Positions 25,251-37,300 of a stretch of DNA of 64,000 nucleotides are shown piece after piece. The stretch covers positions 386,784 to 450,783 of the forward strand of contig MNCI01014538.1 in assembly GCA_015680685.1 (NCBI GenBank). Reading direction: 5' to 3'. The stretch is from Gnetum montanum. Its lineage: Eukaryota > Streptophyta > Gnetopsida > Gnetales > Gnetaceae. Numbering within the stretch: the first letter of the stretch is position 1; the number at the start of each line of letters is the position of its first letter. A program made the position numbers and the translations under genes. Below the pieces are notes generated by a model, which did no database searches, was not told the origin of the DNA, and saw nothing but the letters and a program-made list of their open reading frames with translations.

Positions 25251-26134
25251 TGATGAGTGGCTGGGCATTTCAGCACTCTTACCATATAAGTCATAAGCAT
25301 TCATGTGTGACCAAATCGTAATCTGTTGATGGATAATGTAAGTATGCTAGTGATTGATAGTTGGTTCATAACTGTTGTCTTCTCACATTGAGTTAGTGAA
25401 GTGTAAGTAGTATGATTTAACTCATAGTGAGGTATATAATATTATGATGTTATGGGCTTAAATTAATCCTAAGTGCTTCCATAATGAAGATAAGGGTAAA
25501 GTCTAATTCTAGGTGATAACATAAATGTAAATTTATCCTAGCCTATAGTGATAAGCATTTATTCCTAGCTTTCCATACACACCTTGGGCTCATGTAATCG
25601 TTACTGGGATTACCAAGTGAATTCACTATTAAGTGAATCAAGTGAAATCATTATTAGGTTACCAAATGATTACACTTAATGCTCAAAATCAGCCGTATTT
25701 ATTTTTCCTTACTAATGGACATTGTAAAAGTAAAAGTAAAATGTAAAGAACTTAATCAAAGTAAGCATACTAGAAAATGAAATTAAACTAAGTCAAACAC
25801 TGCAATCGTAAGAAACAATATTGAACTTTATTATTGATCATGAATTGTATCCAAGTACAATCCACTTGAATAAAGACTCCATACAACTGTTAGTTACCAC
25901 AGTACAAACATTCACTTCTAACTCTAATTCTAAGTGTAACTCATGAAAAGCGACTACAAGAATTTTGCTAATTGTTATGCAATGTTATTCATTTGATGCG
26001 ACAATGCATTGGTATTTATAATGAGGACCATGATCTACTACATCATATCTATAATAACATAAGTAGAGCTATGACATTATAAATACGATATCACATCTAA
26101 TGACTAATATGGTTTTATTAGACATTATGGTAGG
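25251..26134 (-). repeat. 5' LTR of element D
   Basis: About 884 bp in reverse orientation. The edge at 25251 is tgatgagtgg (LTR end CCACTCATCA on the - strand). It carries the family blocks in reverse order, including gattaccaagtg repeats near 25610 and 25655, the polyadenylation-region block with attgtatccaagtacaatc near 25845, and a TATA-like attataaata near 26010-26020 (- strand). The outer edge near 26134 is uncertain by some tens of bases, because the TGATGA terminus is not preserved. Confidence 0.65.
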
Positions 26135-26236
26135 AGCCTACTTAGGAGAGGATCCACTTAATTTAAATTAAAAAATGCAAAACTATTTTTTAAAAAAACA
26201 TATGGCATGTTGCTAGTAATTGGAATAAAAATTCCA

Positions 26237-26296
26237 TGATTAAGTGCACTTGTTTTGAAGTAGTATTGGGATGGGTGATCTCTTGGAAAGTCTCAT
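26237..26296 (+). other. 5S rRNA-derived internal promoter remnant in element F
   Basis: A diverged copy of the 5S-like stretch of E: gattaagtgcacttg (box A region), tagtattgggatg (intermediate element) and gggtgatctcttggaaag (box C region). It has the same position relative to the EEP pseudogene as in E, so the arrangement predates the split of the two copies. It is more mutated than the E copy. Confidence 0.7.
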
Positions 26297-26963
26297 TTTC
26301 TATGCCCAGAGTGTTGAACTTCAAAAGTGATAACTTTTGATTCTAGAAGCCTTTTTGGTGAATGAAGAGTCATTTTCTATAGATTTCAACCTCCTAGATG
26401 CAATGGTAAAATTAGGTGTGCCCCATAGAGCTTTGAAAATTAATTTTTACTTCTTGCTCAACATGGTGCCTCAAAACCCTCGGAGACTCATTTTAGCATA
26501 ATTTGAGCATACAATGTCCATTTCTAACATATGAATAATTATTCCTAGCATTTTTTAGCCTTCTAAACTCAATGATGAGGTCAAATTTATCATCCGAGTA
26601 CCCAATAATTTGATGATATATTAAATTGTACCTTAAGAGGCCATAAATTAGACTAACTAATCATGCCTACCAATTTAATTATTGGAACTAACAAATTTAA
26701 CCTCTTAGGCCTTAAGATTAAGTGCTTAATCTTTATATATAGATAGTCTTAGATTGATAGCCCCTAGTGTGTCATTAGTTACACTACCAAAGTCAGTGTC
26801 TTAAGGAAGGTGGAAAGGTCATTAAGCATCAAGGTAATGTAGGTAAATGTTACTGATTCGAAAAACAATTGATGAATCAGTTCGTAAACTAGAATGATCA
26901 AGAAGATGTATATTAGTTCTTCCTATAACCAATCATAGGACAAAACAACATCAAGAGTCATAA

Positions 26964-28050
26964 TCTTGTTCCAACAAAGTGTATCATACCCATAAAGAAA
27001 AATGACCTAGGAGGGAATCCAAGAATGAGAATGAAAGTTGTAACATACAACATGCTTGCAAGATCCTTAGCCAATGAAAGAAAACATTTGCTATGTCCAC
27101 CATGGATCTTAAACTAGCATAAGTATCGATACCCACACATCCTAGAAAAGTTACAAGATTTGGATGTTGATGTCTTATGCCTGCAATAAGTCTTTCCATG
27201 GGAATTGCTATACTAATTCCAACCAGACTTAAAAAAGATGGGATACAAATGTATTTACAAGCAAAAAAGGTTCTTGTAGAAGTTTTTCTTTAAAGCCATA
27301 CAAATTAGCATATTGCATAAATCATAACCTAGATGGCTACACAACCTTTTATAAAGAAGCCAAGTTTGAACTAGTACTAAGATTTGAATGCAGATTAGAG
27401 GATATGATTTTTGAAATCATAGAACATCAAATCATGGGAACGAAAGGATGGTCAAGGTTTCAAAGAAGCCATATAGCCTTGGCATTGATACAAAAATCTA
27501 GTCAAAAAGATATGTACTTTTTATTAGCACACATTTAAATGCCAAATCAACATATCCAAATGTTAGACTATGTTAAGGGGCATACTTGATTGAGTAAATA
27601 TAGAAAAGTTTGAAGAATAAGCTATTCCTAAGCCATACTAATATCAATTGAGTGTCATTTGTCCTTTGTGAAGAGTTTAATGCAAAAGTTAAAAGTAGTG
27701 TTTATCAATTCTTAAAATATGGATGTGTAAAATAATCCTTGAAAGATGAACCTGATTTGAAGAAGATGTTCCCATCAATTTAATATGAAATTCCATTGGC
27801 TAGTGCATATTCTGCTTACTCTACCATGATTAATGAAGATGGATCAACATCATTCTTCATTGAGACCCTAGATTATATTTGGTATGATGTTTAATCCTTT
27901 CAAGTTACCAAATTACAAAAGTTAATTTCTAAACAAAGAAGAGAAGAAGCAAAATCAAGCCCTAACATCTTGAACAAGGCCATCAGAACATATACACCTT
28001 ATGGTAGAACTATAACTACTTTCATTAATTCCCAAGATTGATCAAGATTC
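26964..28050 (+). pseudogene. Captured CCR4/nocturnin-type EEP nuclease pseudogene, copy in F
   Basis: Second copy of the EEP nuclease remnant. Landmarks: MRMKVVTYNMLARSL at about 27026, HLLCPPW, LQDLDVDVLCLQ then a stop (27140-27165), GYKCIYKQK (27240-27270), STHLNAKSTYPNVRL (about 27522-27565), a degraded equivalent of the GDFN motif (about 27660-27690), VYQFLKYGCVK (27695-27730) and an open C-terminal part with EIPLASAYSAYSTMINEDG and TLDYIWYDV (27785-27890). The catalytic His region at the end is unrecognisable. Stops and frameshifts abound. It keeps some parts lost in E (LQ, VYQFLKYG) and the reverse, so the two together show the ancestral gene was a full-length EEP domain. Confidence 0.75.
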
Positions 28051-28160
28051 AAGAGCATCTTAACCTTAATTTTATTCATAATCTTATTATTTTATTCATT
28101 ATTAATTTATATTTTAATTTGATAAGTAAAATATCTAGGGTAATGCAAGTTGAGAGTAAG

Positions 28161-28998
28161 TGATGAGTGGCTAGGTACCCCTACACTCAGCCATATGAAT
28201 ACGAGTGTTCATGCACGATCTGGTCAAACTTCGTAGATGGGCTAGTTGTGGTGTCTAGATAGTTACACGTTGATCGTAGTTTGTTGTCTTCCCACCTGGA
28301 CTAGTATTTGCTTTGTCTCGTATGGTTTGGTCCAAAGTGAGGTGTATGATGTGGTCCTAAACTAGTGCTACTCCTAAAGACAATGGAAGTAACCTTGTTT
28401 AAGCTAATAGGGGATGGGAGAAGAGAATCTAAGCTAGCCTAAGTGCGATGAGCATCCATCCTTAATCATCTATACACATCTTGGACCTCATGTACTACTT
28501 CTAAGATTACCAAGCGCATGTTACTTAACCACTCCTAAATACGCTACTGGGATACCAAGTAGTCACACTTAAATGCTCGTGATTAAGTCATACTCATTCC
28601 ATGTTTAATAATAAGGATAGTAGATGAAGGTAAAGAAATATTAATTAAGAAAATAATAAATAACAGTTAAATAATTACAACTAAGTGAATGCTGCAATGA
28701 TGAAGTAATCTCGATCTTTATTACCTGTCATGTGCGTGTCCAAGTACATCACACTTGAATAAAGGTTCTGTACAATTACAATCATCACACTATGAGCATG
28801 CACTAGGGAAAGAATTGAGATGAACTAAAAATGAACAAAAAAACTCTACTTCTACACTTACTGACTTCCTTATTCCTGTGTGCCCAAATGTGTATTTATA
28901 GGCTTACATAGGGATCACAATATCGTGAATTCGATATCGTTAGCCAGGTCGCGATATCGTGTACCCGATATCAGGGCCTGACAATTCATGGTTCATCA
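28161..28998 (-). repeat. Solo Athila-type LTR inserted in element F
   Basis: 838 bp in reverse orientation, with perfect terminal inverted hexamers tgatga and tcatca. The flanks gtaag (28156-28160) and ataag (28999-29003) form a 5-bp target duplication with one mismatch. Element E shows the uninterrupted sequence at the same place (near 19780-19750 on the - strand). A TATA-like tataaata lies at 28893-28900 on the - strand, with ATATCG-rich sequence just upstream of it. No internal region is left, so it formed by LTR-LTR recombination. Confidence 0.85.
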
Positions 28999-29337
28999 AT
29001 AAGGATTTGCCCTACCTTCACTTGGATAACCATATATGAGTTGCACTTTTTATGATCCTAGTTAGGACTAGTGATTGGTGTTTGGTAGACATTTAATTCA
29101 CCTCTTGTCATTATCTTAAAGAATAAGGTAAGTATTAATAAAATAATATTTAAATTCCCATATATTCTTCTTATGTATATTTTGTTTGTAGAATAAGCAA
29201 GAGAACATTAGGGTATATAACTTTAAGCCAAAAGAATAAATCAAAGTATTTGAGCATAGGAGCATAAAAGGAGCATTGGAGCTAGAAAAAGATAGCAAAC
29301 ATGGACTCATTTGAGGACAAATGAAACCTAAGAAGGG

Positions 29338-29870
29338 TATATTATAATTTCCCCATTCCCAAATGGTGTTTCAACATAATGAAGATGGTGTCTCTTCATA
29401 ACAAATGTTGCAATTAATTGTAATTAAGACCCGAAAGGATGTGTTGTAATAACGAACATGTCTCTCAAGGTGACCTTTGGGGGTTTGACTTGAGGAATTC
29501 ATACTTGGGCATTAAAGGTTGTATCAACATGGAGTTGTAGAGCTGGTAAAGGCAAGCAACGTGTGCTAGGTGAAATGGGATAAGAAGAGGACTAGCCATC
29601 TCTTCTGGTTAGGTGATAGGTCCAAATATGGTGATAGTGCTAGAAAGCCTCTAAGGCATAGATGTAAAAGGAAGAAAACCCTATATATATTATTTCACAT
29701 TAATAAAGCATTCTTTATCTCTTTCTTTCTACATTTTTCCTGTTATTTTTCTTATGCTTAATGGAAAATGTTGCACATATTTGAATTTTGCTACATTATC
29801 TTTTTATGCATAATGTCTAATATAACATATCTTTGATGTTTGCCATGACATCCAGGAATGGGATCTCACA
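29338..29870 (+). repeat. 3' LTR of element F
   Basis: 533 bp following the polypurine tract gaaacctaagaaggg. It starts TATTATAATTTCCCC and ends GGATCTCACA. It matches the LTRs of E in reverse orientation, for example the ggtgacctttggggg block near 29470 and tttatgcataatgtctaat near 29803. The LINE sequence begins immediately after it. Confidence 0.75.
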
Positions 29871-30789
29871 AGGGTCATTTCTTTGATTTTTTAATCCTTA
29901 ATGATGTTAGCAAATTTTCTTCCCCCTCTCCTTTTGCTTATACTAAGCACTAAGGTAACTCTTGTATTTATATTCTCTTATCTGCTCATGATAATATAGA
30001 TGCAGTGAACAATTTTCAAGTGTGGGAAAGACTTCTAGAATCTCTTCTTCATTACCTAAAATTCACTATTCTTACTTCAAATTCTCATATCATTACAAGA
30101 AATGCTAAACTTGTTGTCTCACAAAAGATCTTCGTTAGGATTTTTAAATAAGAGTCACTAATATGTTGGTCAATAATGACAATGAGGTAGATTTGACTAA
30201 TGTTCTTTTGTCTATAGCTACTCAAATGCAAATCAAGAAGAAGCCTACTTATAAAAAACCTTAGTTTAATGTAGACTATTTGTCAGCTTGTAAAGACATT
30301 ATAGCTTCACATTTCAATGTTTCAAAGTTGAAGAATTATAGAAAGCTTATTTTTTTTTGAAAAATGAAGTTTATTAAAGAAGAGTAGGAGAGAATGATTC
30401 ATGATCTTCACTCAAATCCAAAGAGCTTTTGGAATTTATTCTGATATAGACAACAACATGATTGGGATTTTTCGTTATCTACTATTCAAACTTTCTTTAA
30501 TGATCTTTTTAATCAAGAGGCTTCCTCAACTATGTAAGATAACTCTAGCATTCTTTAGTTATTCCTTGATGACATTTTTACAAGGATTCAATGATTATCT
30601 TCTATGAAATGTACTAATGTTAAAAGATTATATGCATAGCCTCTTAAATGAAATGGTCCATTGGTGTAGAAATCAACCTACAATCTTCTTAACAAAGGGC
30701 TTCAACATGGTTTAGATCACTATTGGTGTTCTAGTTAAGAAGTCTTGCTTTTCAAAAAATAAGATAGGACAAATCTAATAATTACCAAT
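29871..30789 (+). pseudogene. LINE ORF2 remnant, 5' part (upstream of the element B insertion)
   Basis: Degenerate non-LTR retrotransposon coding sequence upstream of the RT core. Recognisable only in pieces: a region reading LNSNPKSFWNLF-like near 30410-30440, KWNGPLV then YNLLNKGLQHGLDH near 30650-30715, and the run-up to the RT domain ending NYQ at 30781-30789. The reading continues in frame at 41544 once element B and one target duplication are removed. The left end of the LINE is not defined. Confidence 0.6.
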
Positions 30790-31669
30790 TGATGAATCGT
30801 ATTTTGCAAGGCTTCGATATCAGATATCTAATATCATATCCTTAATATCACATATCTGATATTGAATCCCATGCTACATTATTAGATATCTGATATCGCA
30901 AGATGTGTGTTGGCCTATAAATATAATACCCGGGCACATGACTTAGGCATAAATTAGTCAATAGAGTAGCCAAACTCTTGTAGTTTTATTTTTTAGTCTT
31001 AGAGAATAGTTAGTGAGTGCCCACAGTGTGGATCTGAGTTAGTTGTACAATGTCTTAATTGAGTGGCAATGTACCTAGACACATTTCATGAACAAAAATA
31101 AGATTGAGATTGATTCTTATTCATTGCAGCACTTGACTTAGATTAGGTTTACTTTCCATGCAATTTCCTTTTCATGTACTTAGTTAATGTTTATATTTTC
31201 ATGCATATTAATGAATTCGTGGAATGAGCACAACCAATTTCGAGTGTAAACACGTATTTTCTTGGTAATTCTAGCAATGTTATTGCTTGCTTTGCTTAGT
31301 AGCATAGTGCTTGGTAATCCCAGTAGTGGACATGTGGGTTCATGATGTGTACGGCAAGCTAGGAATGGACACTCATCATCCATAGGCTAGTTTAGACTTA
31401 CTTTCCATTGTTAATTAGTTTAAATAATTGATTTCTTTATTATTGTGAGGAGTAGCATAAGGTGGAAACAACATCAATAATCATGTCTCGCTTTGGACTA
31501 AACCATATGTAACAAAGTTACCACTAGTCCAACTGGGAAGACAACAAACTATGATCAAGGCATAATGATCTAAATCCCACAACTAGTCTGATCCACAAAA
31601 TTCAACCAAATCATGTGTGAACGCTTGTGATTCGTATGGTTGGACATAGGGGAACCTCACTACTCATCA
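30790..31669 (+). repeat. 5' LTR of element B
   Basis: 880 bp, TGATGAATCG to CTACTCATCA, with terminal inverted hexamers TGATGA/TCATCA. The U3 part has clustered gatatc and atatctgatat motifs (30815-30900), then a TATA box. It matches 40678-41543 along its length. Confidence 0.9.
30916..30923 (+). promoter_or_regulatory. TATA box of element B 5' LTR
   Basis: tataaata in the context ggcctataaata, about 125 bp into the LTR, directly after the GATATC-rich stretch. The same arrangement is present at 40800-40807, 54423-54430 and 63543-63550, so it is the likely core promoter of the family. Confidence 0.65.
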
Positions 31670-31670
31670 T

Positions 31671-31690
31671 TGGCATCATTGTCAGGGACC
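31671..31690 (+). other. Primer binding site of element B
   Basis: tggcatcattgtcagggacc, one base after the LTR. It aligns with the Athila/Tat-type site tggcgccgttgccggggacc with the CpG and CNG cytosines replaced by T or A, which is the expected result of methylated-cytosine decay. Confidence 0.75.
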
Positions 31691-31821
31691 TTTTGTTTGT
31701 TACATGCACTAGTGAAAAATTATTCAAGATCTTTGGAACGAACCCTAAAGTCATATCATACATTAAAATAATTACAATAATTTCAAGAAGCACACTGCAA
31801 TTTTTTGTTTTCTAACACAAG

Positions 31822-34330
31822 ATGTCTTCTTCTCACAGAAGTGATTCTCTACCCAAGTCTGATGGAGTAAATCAACAAGTGCCCCAACAATATAAAGTGG
31901 TATATGATCATCTTGATAAGTATGTACCTAATTTCACCTTTATCCTACAATAGAATGAACTACTATGATGGCCTGACATGAAGGGCAACATTGTGTTGTT
32001 GCCCGATCAATCCATTCCTGCGATGCTCCAATAAACTCTTATGTGATTGGATCTCAAGGGCTTCATGCAGAGTACATTGTGCAAGATAGTAACACTAGAG
32101 ATTATCATTCCACTAATGTGCAATGTCTAAGGAATCAACAACTGGAGAAATGCTACAAATATGCAAAGGGGAAGTGGCTCAATGATTCCCCATACCTACC
32201 ATACCAAAAAGATGATGGAGAACCCTTCCCTAGGGACTTTCCATTCGATGAAACTCCTCTCTTTGACTTCAGTGAAGGAGGTTAAAACTAGAACTTGTAG
32301 TCCATGGTTCATAATTCGAGTTCTAACAAGAACGGATCCAATGACAAAGGGGGATCCAAGGAAGAGAGTCATGGCAGGGATGCAGATAAGAAGCCTTATT
32401 GTGATCATGATCACGATCATCGAAGAGGGGATCGTAGGCACCGTGATGATGCTAGTTCTCCTTCCTCTTCACCTTCATTGTCATCTTCCCCTTCTAGTGC
32501 TAAATGTAATCACAGGGGGCATTGTGATGGAGGTGATCGATGGGATCGAGACGACCATTGGGACCATCAGATAAGTCAAGACCCAAGGTGCAAGTATTCA
32601 AGAGAGACCTATCAACATGAATGAAGGGGTAGTAGAGGGCATCATAGGCACCAGAATCATGGCCTCGATGAGCCTTTTCTCACTACCCAAAGCATGCTAA
32701 ACATTATAGAGGCAATGAGAATTTTTACAAGGCACATTAAGGATAGTCAGATCAAGAGGCTAGACATGAACAATACCCCTAGGTTTGAAGGGGGATATAA
32801 CTTAGATCCACAGAACCATCTTCAAGCTTTTCATGATGCCTATGCCTTGCAAAATATAGAAAATGATTGGAAAAGCTTAGGCTATTCCCTAGGACACTCA
32901 TAAAAGAAGTAGAAAGCTAGTACCAATCCTTAAAACCAGAATCCATCAAACAATGGAGGATAATGCTTGAAATGTTTAATGACAAATATCAAACATACTC
33001 CTGAGTGTACAACTTGAGAAGGTAGATCCAAGGATGGAAGCAAGGGACACATGAACCCTTGGATGTCACCATGAGCCAATACTATTCCTTATTGCATAGA
33101 TGTCCAAACCATGGTTATTCTCAACATGAGAAACTTTGCCACATCATAGATGGGCTCCAATTAGAAATGAGGAGAACTCTTGGCATCTATGCCCAAGGGC
33201 AATTGTTAGAATTAAGAACCCATTAGATTTAATAGTTAATTGAGCAAGTAGTGAAAGAAGAAGGAGAGTTGAGAAAACGCAAAAGTGTAGAAGAATACAA
33301 TCATGATCCTTCCATTTGCAAGAGGGAGGTTCAATTTTGTGATAGTGAGGAGGAATCATCACTTGATGAAATGGTGAACTAGAAAACCTTACCTCTTCAA
33401 AAATTTACCTCCAAAATTTTGGCCAACAACGACCAATTATGGGACTTTATGGATAGCAAATTTCAAAGTATCTTGAAAGTTGTTGAAGAGTCCAAAGCAC
33501 AACATTGTGATCATGATTGTAGGAGGTGAAAGGAAGTTGAACATGCTAATCAAAGGGGTAAGGGCAACATTACTGCAGTAGGGGAAGTTGCGGAAATTAA
33601 ATCAGATGATGATGGTGGGTGTGACATCTACCAATATGAACATCCTAAGGGATGTTGCTCCATCGTGTCACACTTGTAGGAGTCTAGGATGTATGCTCTA
33701 AATCCACGACTAACAAAAAGGCAAACACCTAGAAGATTGCCCTAACCTCAAGGAAATCCTAGGTAGTTCCACCAACAACAATAGTATTATCCAAGTGGAG
33801 CTCCACTACAACCATACGAGCAATATCAATAATGATAGCAACCATAGTCATGGGTGCTAGCACCACCAAGGCAGTAATACCCTTACAAACAACCTAATCT
33901 ATATAGGTATTACATTTAGCAATCCCTATCTCCATGTGACTCTTTTAGTCACATTTCTATTTTCTAATCTCACTACTACCCTCCTAACTATTATCAAACT
34001 CATTCTCCACATTCAAGGAGGAATACCATCTTTTATCCTTATCCTTCTCATGTTCCTGCACATATTCCTCCATCCTCAACATAGTTACTACTTGCTCCAT
34101 CTATGCAAGGTGCACTTCCAGCCCAATCGCAACAACGTAATGCCACTAGGGCCGTTAATCTACAATCAATTCATCAACCTAGTGGTTCAAATACTAAATC
34201 ATGGAAAAGACCTTTTATTCAATGAAACAATCCACCTAAGCCCTCACATCCACATGTAGCTAGCAACCCTACTTTTCCATCTCTCTCTACATCTAATTCC
34301 TTCGAGTTCCCTTCAAGACAAATACCATCC
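31822..34330 (+). pseudogene. Element B gag remnant
   Basis: It starts at ATG 31822 (MSSSHRSDSLPKSDGVNQQ), a start also conserved in element C (55331). YDHLDKYVPNFTFIL follows, then stops and frameshifts. The stretch 32304-32624 encodes a Ser/Asp/His/Arg-rich linker. The capsid signature RLDMNNTPRFEGGYNLDPQN is at about 32757-32815 in an open stretch (32694-32903). The Cys/His patch CDIYQYEHPKGCCS is near 33620-33660, and a Gln/Tyr/Pro-rich tail follows. It would encode the virus-like particle protein if intact; the stops rule this out. Confidence 0.75.
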
Positions 34331-37300
34331 AAAATCCATACTATTATGCTCACTCATGCCATAGCTAATTAGATCCAGGATAGCAACCTTCCTAGGAAAG
34401 TAGCTGATCCTAGGAGTCCTCTTATCTATTTGTAGATTGTTGGGAATGAACCATGTAAAGTCCTTCTTGATTCAAGTTTCAGTGTGAGCTTGATTTCTCA
34501 TGAGATGTATACTACATGGAACTTACCACCTCTCAAGAAGAGCAATATCCAATTAGAATTGGCAAACTAGTCCATTACTATTCCATTGGAACTAATTGAA
34601 GATATTATGACCACTGTTTGTGTGTGGTCTTATCTTGCTAATTTCCTAGTAATCAAGGTTGATAACTGTAAAGTGGACTTCCCAATCATCATGGGAAGGG
34701 CATGGCTAAACACTATTGATGCAAAAATGAACATTAGAGATCTTTCTCTAGAAATATCTAAAGAAAATGCAGTCAGAAAGATTGAGAAGAAGTGAGTTCC
34801 ATGCAGTGTGTACAATGATACAAGGTGCGATTGCATGTAGAAACTCTAATCTATGAAATGAGCATCCATTTCCACATGCAAGAAGTGTGGACCTTAAATA
34901 GATATTTAAAGGTGTATGTACATAGCAACCACAAAATAAGAGGGCACCCAGTGGTTGACCCATGATCCTAAAAGTAGCACACTTTGTATGAAACCTATTG
35001 AGAGCCCAACATGCACTTATGTCATAGGCATGGATGAACTACAGCAAGTTCATCACCAACTCTCTAATAATGAAAATTATGACACCTATTGGGAAGAGTT
35101 AGAAATTCCTAAATATTTCAAGTAAGAGGCCCTTGAGCTTAAAACTCTACATGTTGGCATGGAATATGCATTCTTAACAAATGGGAAACTGATAATAATT
35201 AATGTAAATCTTGCTCCAGAACAAAAATAGATGCTATTAAATGTGGTTGAAAAATGGTCAACAATCTTTTCTTGGTTATATTCTAAATTCATAGGGATTG
35301 ATCCTAGGATATGTCAGCATCATATCTACACCAACCTTACCCTGAAGCCAAAGACGTGATTGAACCCCAAATTAAAGTAGATTGTCAAGGAGGAAATTGA
35401 ACAACTCCTAAAGGCAAGGTTTATTTATCCCATTGCAAATAGTGAGTGGGTTAGTCCACTCGTGATTGTGTCAAAGAAAGGTGGCAAATGGAAAATCTAC
35501 ATTGATTTTCAACTATTGAATATGGCAACATTCAAGGATCATTTTTTGTTGTCATTTGTTGATCAAGTATTAGACACCATATTTGGGCATTGCTATTATA
35601 ATTTTCTAGATGGTTATAGTGACTATAACCAAATCCAGATCATGCAAGAGGACTAGTCCAAAACAACATTCATGAGTCATTGAGGGACCTTTGCATATAG
35701 CAAGATGCTTTTTGGTCTATGCAATGCTCCTACTACATTCCAATGCTTGGTCTTAAGCATCTTTCAACAGCAAATCGATAGCGAAGTGGAAGTCTTTATG
35801 GATGACTTTTCCACTTATGGTTCTACATTCGAGTAAGCCTTGGACTACCTTTAGCAAGTATTAAAAGGATGTGTGGAAACAAATCTATGGCTCAATTGGG
35901 AAAAGAACCATCTCATGGTCCAAGAAGGCATTGTATTAGGGCACCAAATCTCATAAGCAAGAATTGAGGTTGACCTTGAAAAAATAAGGCTCATCCAAAG
36001 AATTACCCACCAACCAAAAACTATAAAAGATGTCCAATCATGCCTTGGACATATTGGCTACTATTAACAATTCATAGAGAATTTCTCTAAGATCGCAAAA
36101 CCATTAGTTGAGTTAACAAAGAAAGATGTTCCATTTGTTTAGACCAAGGAATGTGAAAATGCATTCTAAAAACTAAAGGAGAAACTTATAGAAACTCCAA
36201 TTCTATAGGCACCCAACTAGTCTAGACCATTTCATGTTATGAANGCTCCAATTCTATAGGCACCCAACTAGTCCAGACCATTTCATGTTATGACACATGC
36301 ATCAAATTACACCTTGGAAGCTATGCTTATGTAGTTGGATGACAAGAAAATTCCATATTACATCCACTACGCAAGATAAAGCATTGTGGGTGCACAACTG
36401 AACTACACCACTATAGAAAAAGAATTGATGGTAGTGGTGTTTGCTCTAGAGAATTTCAAGCATTATGTGCTTGGATACAAAGTGTTTGTGCACATAGACC
36501 ACAGTGCCATTTGCTTCCTCATGAACAAGCCAACGATGAACCCTCGTGTCATACAGTAGCTAGTGATCTTACAAGAATTTAATCTTATGATGGTAGATCA
36601 AAAAGAAATTGAGAATGCTGTCACTAACCACTTGTATCAGTTGTGATGGGACAACAAAGAGGAAGAAAGCCCACTATCTGATCTATTTCTTGATGAACTC
36701 CTCTTTGCCAGAGTTATAACTAAATAATTACCCACTGAGCCTAAATGGTACGATGGCATTCTCAAATATTTTCTCACTCAAGAGATGCCACAAGGGTTGG
36801 ACCACTAAAAGAAACAATAGTTTCTTCGTCAAGTGATACACTACATGGAGATTAACGGACACCTCTACAAGGTGTGTGTCGATATCCTAGTTCATTGGTG
36901 TGTCCTTGATGCTGATCAGCTACATGTTCTCCAGGACACTCATGAGGCTCCTTGTGGGGGCCACTATAATGAGAGATGCATGGCCATCAAAATCCTGATG
37001 TTAGGGCATTATTGGCCAACAATATTTAGGGATACCCACCAATTTGTCCACTCTTGTCAACATTGCCAATGAGATGGTGGAATAACTACTTAAATGGAGG
37101 GACCTCAATAGTGGATCTAGCCACTTGAACCCTTCAACATCTAGGCCATTGATTTCATGGGTTCCATCATGCCCATGTTAACTAGAAATGCATACATCAT
37201 AGTCGTTGTTGACTATTGTATGAAATGGGAAGAAGCAGTAGTCATCACTGACTATACATATTGTACTATTGCTTGGTTTATACAACAAAATGTTATAAAC

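Larger units (their letters stand above)
11154..26134 (-). mobile_element. Element D: Athila-type Ty3/gypsy retrotransposon, minus strand, multiply interrupted
   Basis: Reading right to left: 5' LTR (26134-25251), primer site, gag (25103-24083, continuing 18843-about 17440), protease, RT, RNase H, integrase and a non-coding tail (about 12460-11154). The 3' LTR is not present. The tail stops abruptly at the LTR of element A, which fits A having inserted into D and displaced D's 3' end out of the window. D is itself interrupted by element E and by an unclassified insert in integrase. Stops and frameshifts are frequent, and the sequence is more diverged from A, B and C than those are from each other. 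Confidence 0.8.
26135..29870 (+). mobile_element. Element F: relative of E on the plus strand, left-truncated
   Basis: It contains the same modules as E in the same order: 5S-like segment (26237-26296), a conserved spacer, EEP nuclease pseudogene (26964-28050), tail, polypurine tract and 3' LTR (29338-29870). The 5' LTR, primer site and the repeat-rich internal part are missing; the left edge meets the LTR of D at about 26134. A solo Athila LTR (28161-28998) interrupts the tail. No gag or pol domain is visible. Confidence 0.75.

Noticed and set aside
30815-30900. CRISPR-like or operator array in the LTR
   Set aside because: The gatatc motifs are irregularly spaced and unequal, in a plant LTR; there is no repeat-spacer structure.
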